Of a DNA stretch of 64,000 bases, positions 44,141-52,810 are shown piece after piece. How positions within the stretch are numbered: position 1 is the stretch's first letter; each line of letters begins with the position of its first letter. A model generated the notes under the pieces. The model searched no databases. It saw nothing but the letters and a program-made list of their open reading frames with translations, and was not told the origin of the DNA. The DNA is from Collinsella sp. 4_8_47FAA (GTDB lineage: Bacteria > Actinomycetota > Coriobacteriia > Coriobacteriales > Coriobacteriaceae). A program made the translations under genes and the position numbers. The stretch covers positions 1 to 64,000 of the forward strand of contig NZ_KN214137.1 in assembly GCF_000763055.1 (NCBI RefSeq), written 5' to 3'.

Positions 44141-46920
44141 CAGAATCCTCCAAACTCACGATCTTCACGTGCCATCTCGGCGTCGACAGACTCCAGCGCG
44201 GCAAGCCCCTCCTCGTCCAACAGGACCTCGCGCGGCTTGGAACCGTCGGGCGGGCCGACGACACCCTTTTCTTCCAGCATGTCCATAATACGCCCGGCAC
44301 GCGCATAGCCAACCTTCAGACGACGTTGCAGGCCAGATGTGGAGCCAAGCTGCGATTCCACCACAATATGGGCGGCTTCCCAAATGAGCGGATCATCGTC
44401 TTGCGGCTCGGCGACTCCGGTGCGGACAATGCCACCGCCACCCGCCATGGACATGGAAGCGGGCGTCACGGCAGACAGGATCTCCTCGTGGTAGTCGGGC
44501 TCGCTCTGCGACTTGACGAAATCGACAATCTCGTTGATTTCATCATCCGAGACAAAGCAGCCCTGGATACGGCGGGGCTTGCCCCAGTCGACCTTGGAGA
44601 ACAGCATGTCGCCCAAACCGGTGAGCTTTTCGGCGCCCATCTGGTCGATGATGACGCGCGAGTCGATGCCCGTGGCGACGTTAAAGGCGATGCGGTTGGT
44701 GATGTTGGCCTTGATGAGGCCCGTCACCACGTTGGAGCTGGGGCGCTGCGTGGCCACGATAAGATGAATGCCAGCGGCACGGCCCAGCTGTGCAATACGT
44801 ACGATCGAGGCCTCGACATCCTTACCGGCGACCATCATCAGGTCCGAGAGCTCGTCAATGATGATGACCAGGTAGGGCATCTTTTGCGGCGGATTGTCGT
44901 AATGCTCAAACTCGCCGGCGGCCTGCTTTTCGTTGTAGGTCGAGATCTTACGCACGTTAAGACGCTCGAAGACCTTCAGGCGACGCTCCATCTCGGACAC
45001 GGCCCATTGCAGAGCGCTCGCGGCCTGCTTGGGCTCGGTCACTACAGGCACGTAAAGATGCGGCAGACCGTTATAGCCCGCAAGCTCGACGCGCTTGGGG
45101 TCGACCATGATCAGGCGAACGTCCTCGGGAAGAGCGCGCATGAGCAGAGTCGTGATGATGGAGTTGATCATGACCGACTTACCGGAACCCGTGGTACCGG
45201 CGATCAGCAGGTGGGGCATCTTGGCAAGGTCGGCGACGACCGGCGTGCCCTCGGCATCGCGCCCGATTGCGAGCTCAAGCGGACCGCCCTTCACATAGGG
45301 CAGCACGTCGCCCAGGTTGACGTTCTGGCGCTTGCGATTGGGAATCTCGATGCCCACGAGCGAGGTGCCGGGGATCGGAGCAAAGATACGTACCGACTGG
45401 GCAGCGAGCGAAAGCGCGATATCGTCCTCGAGGCTCGAAATCTTGCTCACGCGCTCGCCCTCACCAGGCTGCAGCTTAAAGGTCGTCACCGTGGGGCCGG
45501 CGATCCAGCCGACCACGCGGGCACTGCGGCCAAACTCAAGCAAGGTGGATTGCAGTGACTCAGCGGTCTGCTCCAGCTCCTTGTCCGAAGACGCGGCGGA
45601 CGCCGACTGCGGGTTGGCGTGCAGGATCTCGAGCGGCGGAAGCTTGAGGCCGTCCTCTTCTTCGCCCTCGTTATCTGCGGCGCCGCCGTCCGCTCCCCCA
45701 TCGCTAGCCGCAGCCGATTCGACAGCACTCGAGGCAGACGCATCGGCAACCTTGGGATGCTTCAAGAAGTCGGGGATCTGAGGTGCTGCCGAAACAGGAT
45801 TCACGGCAAACGGCGGCTCGGACTCGTCGATCTTATCGGGGTCGTCTTCCATCGAAAGCTGACCGGTTACCTGGTCGCGCTTTGTATGGCGGCGCGGCAG
45901 CAAAGTTGTCTTTGCGGTCTCAATCGGAGCCTCGTCATCCTCGTCATCGCCCTCGGTGAGCTCAATCTCGCTATCGGACCAAGACGGGTCGGGCTCGCTT
46001 GTATTGAGCTTAGGCGCAGCCTTGCCCTTCTTGGCATGGCGGCGCGGCAGCAGCGTCGTCTTAGCGCGCTCAACCTCAACCGACTCGGACACGTCGACAA
46101 ACGGATTCTCGTCCTCGTCGTCATCGTCCAAAACCGGGTCCACATCGTTGCCCATAACCGTGGTCACGGCAGCATCGGAGCCCTTTTGACGAAGAATGCT
46201 CAAGTGCGGACGGGCAACGCCGGGCACCGACAGGGCTTCGTCGTCACCCCACGGGCTCGCGTTGACGTCGGCACGACGGCGCTCGGCAAAATCGGCCGCA
46301 CGGTCGCGAGCAGAGCGCAGCACGCCACCCACAGAAAAGCCGATGATGACAAAACCAACGACGGCCAGACCCAACAGGACCACCATCGCGATAGGCTTAC
46401 CCAGGGCATTCTGCAGCGCACTCGCAATAAACGCACCGATGTAGCCACCCGAGGCGGACAGATTTTGCGGCGTAAACATAAGGTCACACGAGTCGCTCGT
46501 ACCCGGCACCATCAGCGAAAGAATAGAGACGACGGCGATAAAGACCAAGGCTCCGCCCGCGACCGAGCGAATGTTGAGCGGCGAGTCCTCACCTAAAAAG
46601 AGCGTGGCGGCAAACAGCAAAATGACGATCGGCAGCACGTAGGCGCCCAGGCCAAAGCCCAGGTGGTAGAAACCGGCAACCGCAGCCGTAACGGGTGCAG
46701 TCGCCGGCGAAATCACGGCAATGAAGGACGCAATCGCCAAAACGGCGATGACCACGCCGGCGATATCGCGGTTGGCCGAAGGCTCGACTAGGGGCTCGAA
46801 ATCGTCGAAGTCGGCCTCATGGCCCTTATTGGCACGCAGATGGGAACCGGCACCCTTAGCAGATGCCGGTTGGTTGTTGGCTTTATTGCCTTTGGCGTTT
46901 TGTGCAGATCCGCGCGCCAA
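44140..46920 (-). CDS. ftsK: DNA translocase FtsK/SpoIIIE
   Basis: Septal DNA pump. The 926-residue protein has four membrane helices (about 48-195), a long acidic/low-complexity linker (about 240-420), the RecA-like motor with Walker A GTTGSGKS (near 575) and Walker B IIIDELSDL, and a C-terminal gamma winged helix (ending RIMDMLEEKGVVGP). Duplicated TTLLPRRH segments occur in the linker (two copies). Overlaps rodZ by 1 nt and lies 1 bp after rnj. Confidence 0.95.
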   Translation of the reverse strand: MARGSAQNAKGNKANNQPASAKGAGSHLRANKGHEADFDDFEPLVEPSANRDIAGVVIAVLAIASFIAVISPATAPVTAAVAGFYHLGFGLGAYVLPIVILLFAATLFLGEDSPLNIRSVAGGALVFIAVVSILSLMVPGTSDSCDLMFTPQNLSASGGYIGAFIASALQNALGKPIAMVVLLGLAVVGFVIIGFSVGGVLRSARDRAADFAERRRADVNASPWGDDEALSVPGVARPHLSILRQKGSDAAVTTVMGNDVDPVLDDDDEDENPFVDVSESVEVERAKTTLLPRRHAKKGKAAPKLNTSEPDPSWSDSEIELTEGDDEDDEAPIETAKTTLLPRRHTKRDQVTGQLSMEDDPDKIDESEPPFAVNPVSAAPQIPDFLKHPKVADASASSAVESAAASDGGADGGAADNEGEEEDGLKLPPLEILHANPQSASAASSDKELEQTAESLQSTLLEFGRSARVVGWIAGPTVTTFKLQPGEGERVSKISSLEDDIALSLAAQSVRIFAPIPGTSLVGIEIPNRKRQNVNLGDVLPYVKGGPLELAIGRDAEGTPVVADLAKMPHLLIAGTTGSGKSVMINSIITTLLMRALPEDVRLIMVDPKRVELAGYNGLPHLYVPVVTEPKQAASALQWAVSEMERRLKVFERLNVRKISTYNEKQAAGEFEHYDNPPQKMPYLVIIIDELSDLMMVAGKDVEASIVRIAQLGRAAGIHLIVATQRPSSNVVTGLIKANITNRIAFNVATGIDSRVIIDQMGAEKLTGLGDMLFSKVDWGKPRRIQGCFVSDDEINEIVDFVKSQSEPDYHEEILSAVTPASMSMAGGGGIVRTGVAEPQDDDPLIWEAAHIVVESQLGSTSGLQRRLKVGYARAGRIMDMLEEKGVVGPPDGSKPREVLLDEEGLAALESVDAEMAREDREFGGF

Positions 46921-46921
46921 A

Positions 46922-48592
46922 CTAAACCTCCATGACGACCGGGATGATCATCGGACGAGTGCGCGTACGGCTCCAGATAAAGTTGGAGAGCGAGTCGCGC
47001 ACGGCCTTGCGAATGGCATCGGAACCGCTGCTCGTAAAGCTAAACTTGCCCTTCTCGATCGTCTTCATAATGGACGCGGAGGCATCCTCGGAGAACTGGT
47101 CGTCGATGGCAAACGAGACGCCGCGGCCCGAGAACTCGATGGCCTCGATCTTCTTGTGCTTGAGCGAGACGATAGCAACGGCCGTGACCATACCGTCGTT
47201 GGCGAGCTTCTGGCGATCGCGCAGGACGATGGGGTCGGTATCGCCGATACGCAGGCCGTCGACGTAGACGACACCGGACTCGACGGGCGTACCGCGCTTG
47301 ACGATACCGCCGCGCATCTCGAGCGTATCGCCGTTATCGAGGATAAAGATGTGATCGTCCTTGATGCCCATCTTGCGGGCCAGCTGGGCATGGGCGCGCA
47401 GATGCACGGCCTCACCGTGAACCGGCATAAAGTACGTGGGCTTGGCCATGGCCATCAGGAGCTTGAGTTCCTCCTGGCTACCGTGACCGGAGACGTGGAC
47501 GAGAGCGCGGTTCTTATCCCACACGTCGCAGCCGAGCTTGGCCAGGCTGTTGACGACCTGCTGGACGGCCTTCTCGTTGCCAGGAACGGGAGTTGCCGAG
47601 AGGATGACGGTATCGCCCTCGTGAATAGAGAGCGTCTTGTGCTCACCGTTGGCCATGCGGGACAAGGCCGACAGCGGCTCGCCCTGCGAACCGGTGCACA
47701 TGACGACGATCTTGTCGTCGGGCAGGTTATCGATATCGAAGGCATCGATGATATCGGCATCGTCGATGTTGAGGTAGCCCAGCTCGCGCGCGACGCGGGT
47801 GTTCGTGAGCATGGAGCGACCGGTCACAACGACCTTACGGCCGCACTTGCGGGCGGCATCGCAGATCTGCTGCAGGCGATGGATATGGCTCGAGAACGAC
47901 GCGACGAACACGCGACCCGGGGCGTTCTTGATGGCGTGCAGCAAGTTGGGACCAACCTCGGCCTCGGACTTGGTAAAGCCGGGAACCGTAGCATTGGTGG
48001 AGTCGGAAAGCAGCAGATCGATGCCCTGCTTGGCAAAGCGGCTGATAGCGGCATAGTCGGGCGTGACGCCGTCGATGGGCGTCTGGTCGAGCTTAAAGTC
48101 GCCGGTGTGCATAACGGTGCCCTGATTGGTGCGGATGAACACGCCCAGAGCGCCGGGGATGGAGTGCGTCATCGAGAAGAAGTCGAGCGAAATGCCGCCG
48201 AGGTTGACATGGCTGCCGCCCTTGACCTCACGGAACTTGGGTGCGCGGATGCGGAACTCGGAAAGCTTGCCCTCGATAAAGCCAAGCGTCAGCTTGCTCG
48301 AGAAGATGGGCACCTTGTTGTTGAGGTCCTGCAGCAGGTACGGAAGCGAACCGGTGTGGTCCTCGTGGCCGTGGGTGACGACGATACCGCGGAGCTTCTC
48401 CTCGTTCTCCAGAACATAGGTGTAGTCGGGAAGCACCAGATCGATACCAGGCTGGGAGTCATCCGGGAACATGAGACCGGCGTCGACGAGCACCATGTCG
48501 TCGCCACACTCGAAGACCGTCATGTTCTTGCCGATGCCGTCAAGACCGCCGAGCGGAATGATCTTCAAGGGAGATGATTTTTTAGCTGCCAT
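46922..48592 (-). CDS. rnj: Ribonuclease J
   Basis: Metallo-beta-lactamase/beta-CASP nuclease with 5' exo- and endoribonuclease activity. The 556-residue protein has THGHEDH at residues 73-79 (zinc ligands H74, H76, D78, H79), the beta-CASP motifs SHIH and the MPVHGEAVHL segment, and a C-terminal domain. AAAGGAAAC precedes the start. With rny and pnp it completes a degradosome-like gene set in this window. Confidence 0.94.
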   Translation of the reverse strand: MAAKKSSPLKIIPLGGLDGIGKNMTVFECGDDMVLVDAGLMFPDDSQPGIDLVLPDYTYVLENEEKLRGIVVTHGHEDHTGSLPYLLQDLNNKVPIFSSKLTLGFIEGKLSEFRIRAPKFREVKGGSHVNLGGISLDFFSMTHSIPGALGVFIRTNQGTVMHTGDFKLDQTPIDGVTPDYAAISRFAKQGIDLLLSDSTNATVPGFTKSEAEVGPNLLHAIKNAPGRVFVASFSSHIHRLQQICDAARKCGRKVVVTGRSMLTNTRVARELGYLNIDDADIIDAFDIDNLPDDKIVVMCTGSQGEPLSALSRMANGEHKTLSIHEGDTVILSATPVPGNEKAVQQVVNSLAKLGCDVWDKNRALVHVSGHGSQEELKLLMAMAKPTYFMPVHGEAVHLRAHAQLARKMGIKDDHIFILDNGDTLEMRGGIVKRGTPVESGVVYVDGLRIGDTDPIVLRDRQKLANDGMVTAVAIVSLKHKKIEAIEFSGRGVSFAIDDQFSEDASASIMKTIEKGKFSFTSSGSDAIRKAVRDSLSNFIWSRTRTRPMIIPVVMEV

Positions 48593-49180
48593 AGGTTAGT
48601 GTGGTTTCCTTTCTTCGAAACGGGTCTGGAACAACCGACGGGGCGCTTCTGGCAAACCGACCGCCGGGAACGTACAAACATGCATCACAGAGTCGACGCA
48701 GTAACCACAGTATGATACCCATTTGCCCACCAACAGACCACCCATGCATCAAAGCCCCATCTGAACTGGTCCATCCCGCCGGTTTCCCGTGGGGCGGGCA
48801 CTGATGAAGTTTCCTGCTCTACAGTCCTGCTCACGACGGAGGCCACATTAAGTGGCCTCCTGTTCGTGCGGAACTCGCGATAAACTTCATCAGTGCCCGC
48901 CCCACGGGAAACCGGCCAAATAGAGACAGATTTATTTTGGTCGGTTTTATCTGGGAAGATGCTGCTGCGGCTATCTACAGATCTGTAATCTGACTACTGA
49001 ATAGACTGTCTAACTAAATAGCGAGCGGCATTAACCAGCCCTTTTGCTTGCGCCCGGGAGGGACGCATATGAAGTTTATCGCGAGTTCCGCACGCAAAGG
49101 AAAGCACTTAATGTGCTTTCCGTCTTGCGCAGGACTGTAGAGCAGGAAACTTCATATGCGTCCCTCCCGGGCGCAAGCAA
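48593..49180. other. Gene-free gap between pnp and rnj with paired hairpin elements
   Basis: About 590 bp without a gene. It holds two copies, in opposite orientation, of one long hairpin element (48778-48916 and 49038-49186) separated by 121 bp of AT-rich DNA. The 185 bp nearest rnj carry its ribosome site and presumably its promoter, but I see no convincing hexamer pair. Confidence 0.8.
48778..48916 (-). repeat. Hairpin element family B, copy 1
   Basis: Perfect 35-bp arms (48778-48812 and 48882-48916) enclose a 69-nt core. The core contains a nested 9-bp stem GGAGGCCAC/GTGGCCTCC. Reverse complemented, the core is identical to copy 2 at 59 of 69 positions. Of the arm, only the inner ATGAAGTTT is shared with copy 2; the outer 26 bp are unrelated. 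Confidence 0.9.
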
Positions 49181-49186
49181 AAGGGC
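49038..49186 (+). repeat. Hairpin element family B, copy 2
   Basis: Perfect 40-bp arms (49038-49077 and 49147-49186) enclose a 69-nt core of exactly the same length as copy 1. The nested stem reads GGAAAGCAC/GTGCTTTCC: three base pairs differ from copy 1 and all three are compensated. The outer end of the right arm runs into the pnp terminator, so the arm includes host sequence. Confidence 0.9.
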
Positions 49187-49209
49187 GACCCCATTGCGGA
49201 GTCGCCCTT
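49181..49209 (-). terminator. Terminator of pnp
   Basis: AAGGGCGAC and GTCGCCCTT form a strong stem; on the minus strand it is followed by TTGCTTGC after CCCTT. The 5' six bases (plus strand) overlap the right arm of hairpin element B copy 2. Confidence 0.75.
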
Positions 49210-49232
49210 GTTGAACTGCTTATGTGGAGCTG

Positions 49233-51479
49233 CTACTCGGCGTCGTGGTGACGGCGGGGCTTGCGGCCTCCGTTGTCGCCGGGACGACGCGGACGGTCGC
49301 TGCGCTCGGAGCGCTCGCGACGCGGACGCTCACGGCGCTGGAAGTGCTCGCCGTCGCCCTCGGAGGCACCCTCGGCGCGAGCCGGGGCCTCGGGCTTGTC
49401 AAGACGATCGAGCGAGATCTTGCCACGATCGTCGACCTCGATGACGACGACCTTGACCTCGTCGCCAACGTTGAGGACGTCCTCGACCTTCTCCACACGG
49501 CCCTTGGCGACGCGGGAGATGTGCAGCAGGCCATCCTTGCCGGGCAGCAGGTTGACGAAGGCGCCGAAGGGCTGGATGGAGACCACGCGACCGGTGTACT
49601 CCTCGCCCGGCTCGGGAACCTTGATGATGAGCTTGATACGCTCGACGGCCTGGTCGACGGACTCGCCGGTGCCGCCGACAAAGACGGTGCCGTCCTCCTG
49701 GATGTCGACCGAGGCGCCGGTCTCGTCCTGGATACCGCGGATGACCTTACCGCCGGAACCGATGACGTCGCGGATCTTGTCGGTCGGAACCTGGATGGAG
49801 ACGATGCGCGGGGCGGTGCTGCGCGTGGAGTGGCGCGGCTCGGGGATCACATCGAGCATCTTCTGCAGGATGAAGGCGCGACCCTCCTTGGCCTGCTGCA
49901 GGGCGCGGGCCAGGATGTCGAAGGTGAGGCCGGTAGCCTTGTTGTCCATCTGCAGGGCGGTGATGCCCTCGGTGGTGCCGGTGACCTTAAAGTCCATGTC
50001 GCCCAGGAAGTCCTCGAGACCCTGGATGTCGGACAGGACCACGGTCTTGCCCTCCTCCTGGATCAGGCCCATGGCGATACCGGAGACCGGGCGCTTAATG
50101 GGCACGCCGCCGTCCATAAGGGCGAGCGTGGAGCCGCAGGTCGAAGCCATCGAAGAGGAGCCGTTGGACTCCATGACCTCGGAGACGACGCGGATGGCGT
50201 AGGGGAACTCGTTCTCGTCGGGAAGCACCGGAAGCAGAGCGCGCTCTGCCAGGTTACCGTGACCAATCTCGCGGCGCTTGGGGCTACCCATGCGGCCGGT
50301 CTCGCCGGTGCAGAACGGCGGGAAGTTGTAGTGGTGCATGTAGCGTTTGCCCTCGGTGGGCTCGATGGTATCCAGACGCTGGCCCTCGTTGAGCATGCCG
50401 AGCGAAAGAACCGAGAGCACCTGGGTCTGGCCGCGCTGGAACAGGCCGGAGCCGTGAACGAGCGGCAGGTAGTTGTCCTTCACCATGATGGGACGGATCT
50501 CATCGGCGGCACGACCGTCGACGCGCTCACCGGTCTCGACGACCATGGTGCGCATGGCCTTCTTCTCGAGCTTCTTGAGCGCCACGGGGATCTCGCGCTC
50601 CCAAGCGGCCTGCTCCTCCTCGGTGAACTCGGCACGGATGGACTCCTTCAGAGCCTCGACCTTGCCGATACGGGAGAGCTTGTCGGCGTCACGAAGGGCG
50701 GCTGCCATCTCGTCGTAGTGGGCGAAGATGCGCTCCTGGACCTCCTCGACGGGCTGGTCGAGCGGGTACTCCTTCTTGACGATGGGGCCGTTGACCTGCT
50801 CCCACTCGGCAACGAACTCGTCCTGAGCCTGGCAGAAAGCAGCAAGGGCCTCCTGGCCAAACTTCATGGCGGCGAGCATGTCGTCCTCGGAGATCTCCTC
50901 GGCGCCGGCCTCGACCATCGAGATGAAGTCGGCAGAGCCGCCCAGCTCCAGGTCCAGATCGGAGTTCTCGCGCTCCTCGTAGGTGGGGTTGACGATAAAC
51001 TCGCCGGTCTCCACGTTACGGCCGATGCGCACGCAGGCAAGCGGACCCTCGAAGGGCACGCCGCCGAGCGTCATGGCCAGAGAAGCACCCATGACGTTGA
51101 TGACGTCGAAGGGGTTGACCTGGTCGGCGACGAGCGAGGTGGCGACGATGTGCACCTCGTTGCGGAAGCCATCCGGGAAGCTCGGGCGAATCGGACGGTC
51201 GATCATGCGCGCGGTGAGCGTAGCCTTCTCACTGGGACGGCCCTCACGCTTGAGGTAGCCACCCGGAATGCGGCCGGCGGCGTACATCTTCTCGTTGAAG
51301 TCGACGGTCAGCGGGAAGAAGTCGTAGTTCTTACGCTCCTTGGAGACGACCACGGTGTCGAGCATCGTGGTGTCACCCTGCTTGACCAGGCAGGCGCCGG
51401 TGGCCTGCTTGGCAAGCTCGCCCGACTCAAAGGTGTAGGTCTTGCCGTACAGCTCAAAGGTCTTGGATACGAGTGTCAT
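49233..51479 (-). CDS. pnp: Polyribonucleotide nucleotidyltransferase (PNPase)
   Basis: Phosphorolytic 3'-5' exoribonuclease. The 748-residue protein has two RNase PH domains separated by the alpha-helical domain, then a KH domain (VIGSGGKVIRGIQDETG, near 575-591) and an S1 domain (GEEYTGRVVSIQPFGAFV, near 635), and a basic Arg-rich tail. Located downstream of rpsO, the conserved arrangement. AAGGAGAAC precedes the start. Confidence 0.96.
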   Translation of the reverse strand: MTLVSKTFELYGKTYTFESGELAKQATGACLVKQGDTTMLDTVVVSKERKNYDFFPLTVDFNEKMYAAGRIPGGYLKREGRPSEKATLTARMIDRPIRPSFPDGFRNEVHIVATSLVADQVNPFDVINVMGASLAMTLGGVPFEGPLACVRIGRNVETGEFIVNPTYEERENSDLDLELGGSADFISMVEAGAEEISEDDMLAAMKFGQEALAAFCQAQDEFVAEWEQVNGPIVKKEYPLDQPVEEVQERIFAHYDEMAAALRDADKLSRIGKVEALKESIRAEFTEEEQAAWEREIPVALKKLEKKAMRTMVVETGERVDGRAADEIRPIMVKDNYLPLVHGSGLFQRGQTQVLSVLSLGMLNEGQRLDTIEPTEGKRYMHHYNFPPFCTGETGRMGSPKRREIGHGNLAERALLPVLPDENEFPYAIRVVSEVMESNGSSSMASTCGSTLALMDGGVPIKRPVSGIAMGLIQEEGKTVVLSDIQGLEDFLGDMDFKVTGTTEGITALQMDNKATGLTFDILARALQQAKEGRAFILQKMLDVIPEPRHSTRSTAPRIVSIQVPTDKIRDVIGSGGKVIRGIQDETGASVDIQEDGTVFVGGTGESVDQAVERIKLIIKVPEPGEEYTGRVVSIQPFGAFVNLLPGKDGLLHISRVAKGRVEKVEDVLNVGDEVKVVVIEVDDRGKISLDRLDKPEAPARAEGASEGDGEHFQRRERPRRERSERSDRPRRPGDNGGRKPRRHHDAE

Positions 51480-51579
51480 TGTTCTCCTTTACCCCGCAGA
51501 CCCCTTGCCTGCGGGCTTCTCATGTGACGCGGGCCCCCTGCCCCCGCCACGCTTCAGAGCGTGATTGTTCGCGCCCTTA

Positions 51580-51614
51580 CACAAAAAGAGCTCCCCGCTG
51601 CGCAGGACGCTCTT
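51580..51614 (-). terminator. Terminator between rpsO and pnp
   Basis: On the minus strand AAGAGC and GCTCTT flank a GC-rich partly paired loop, followed by TTTTTG. Located 15 bp past rpsO; probably only partly efficient, allowing some read-through into pnp. Confidence 0.6.
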
Positions 51615-51628
51615 AGCATGTACAAATC

Positions 51629-51907
51629 CTACTGGATGTTGTCGCGGATGCCCAGAGCCTTGATGAGCTCACGGTACTCGACGATGTCGTTCTTCTTGAT
51701 GTAGGAGAGAAGACGACGACGACGGCCGACGAGCATGAGCAGGCCACGACGGGTGTGGAAGTCCTTCTGGTGGGACTTCATGTGCTCGGTCAGCTCCTTG
51801 ATGCGCTCGGACAGAATGGCGACCTGAACCTTGGGGTTGCCGGTGTCGACCGGGGTGTTACCGAACTGTGCAGTCAGCTCCGCCTTGCGCTCTTTGGAAA
51901 CAGTCAT
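51629..51907 (-). CDS. rpsO: Ribosomal protein S15
   Basis: A 92-residue 30S protein. Conserved helices DTGNPKVQVAILSERIKELT, HMKSHQKDFHTRRGL and LVGRRRRLLSYIKK are all present. The ATG at 51907 follows AAAGGTGA. A short GTCGCCC/GGGCGAC hairpin in the leader (about 51926-51941) is a candidate for S15 autoregulation, though that is unproven. Confidence 0.96.
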   Translation of the reverse strand: MTVSKERKAELTAQFGNTPVDTGNPKVQVAILSERIKELTEHMKSHQKDFHTRRGLLMLVGRRRRLLSYIKKNDIVEYRELIKALGIRDNIQ

Positions 51908-52045
51908 TGTTTCACCTTTCGTTTTACGTCGCCCACGGGCGACTCGATTCGCCTCGGACTGGGAAGCCGCCGGTGGAGCGAGCAACCAAGGTCGAGGTAC
52001 CAACAGGCCGATATGTTACCACAAGCAGCCCGCCCTTGTGCATCA

Positions 52046-52795
52046 TCACCGACCCAACATGAATTCCATCGCACGGAGGCGCTGATCGGTGTGCGTCGCA
52101 GCCCAAACATGCGAAAGCCCCAACAAAAAGGCTGCGGTATGGGGGTCGACCCTCTCGGCCATGAGCGCATCGAAGGTCATGGACATGAGGGCGCGCAGCC
52201 ACGCGACCTCACCGGTCGACACCAGCTCGGCACCCGGAACGCTCGAAGCGCACGACCCGCACATGAGACCGCCCGCCTGGGGCGAAAAATACGACAACAT
52301 GGGGTCTCCGCACAGCACGCAGGCCGAAAAATCGGGACGATACCCGATATGCGACAGCAGCTTAAAGACATATGCCGCCACAAGTAGATCCATATGTGCC
52401 GAGTCGAGCCCGCTGCCGACAAGCTTGAGCGCCCGCTGCGTGATGGCAAAGGTAAACGGGTCCTCGGCGTCCTCGAATGAGCACACGCGCGCGACCTCGG
52501 CAATCGCGCTTGCGGCGCAAGTCGTCTCGTAATCGGGTGCAACGCCGAGCGGCGCCTCCATAAGCTCGGCCTGGGAAACCACGTCGAGCGACCGTCCATG
52601 CGCAAGCAGCATATCGACGGTGCAGAACAGCTCGCAGCGCGCAGCCAGACGCCCACCGGGTTTGCGGGCACCCTTTGCCACGGCACGAACCTGCCGACCC
52701 CGTTCGTCAAGCATCGTCAGGATCAGGTCCGTCTCTTTGAGCTTCGTCTTATCGAGGACGAGCACCTTCGTACGATATGTCCGGGAACCTGCCAT
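52046..52795 (-). CDS. recO: DNA repair protein RecO
   Basis: Loads RecA with RecFR. The 249-residue protein has an N-terminal OB fold (YRTKVLVLDKTKLKETDLIL), the helical centre and a four-cysteine zinc site (CVLCGDP ... LMCGSC, about residues 157-184). Last gene of the rpsT-recO run, 15 bp after era, as in Bacillus. Confidence 0.93.
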   Translation of the reverse strand: MAGSRTYRTKVLVLDKTKLKETDLILTMLDERGRQVRAVAKGARKPGGRLAARCELFCTVDMLLAHGRSLDVVSQAELMEAPLGVAPDYETTCAASAIAEVARVCSFEDAEDPFTFAITQRALKLVGSGLDSAHMDLLVAAYVFKLLSHIGYRPDFSACVLCGDPMLSYFSPQAGGLMCGSCASSVPGAELVSTGEVAWLRALMSMTFDALMAERVDPHTAAFLLGLSHVWAATHTDQRLRAMEFMLGR

Positions 52796-52810
52796 GCGCG
52801 CCGCGTGTCC

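Noticed and set aside
48778..49186. Intrinsic terminators as the explanation for the long hairpins
   Set aside because: No T-tract follows the arms; a separate normal pnp terminator is present; arm length far exceeds the other terminators here.
49224..51527. 767-codon open frame on the plus strand opposite pnp
   Set aside because: Entirely antisense to PNPase, with composition typical of a shadow frame; no ribosome site or family similarity.
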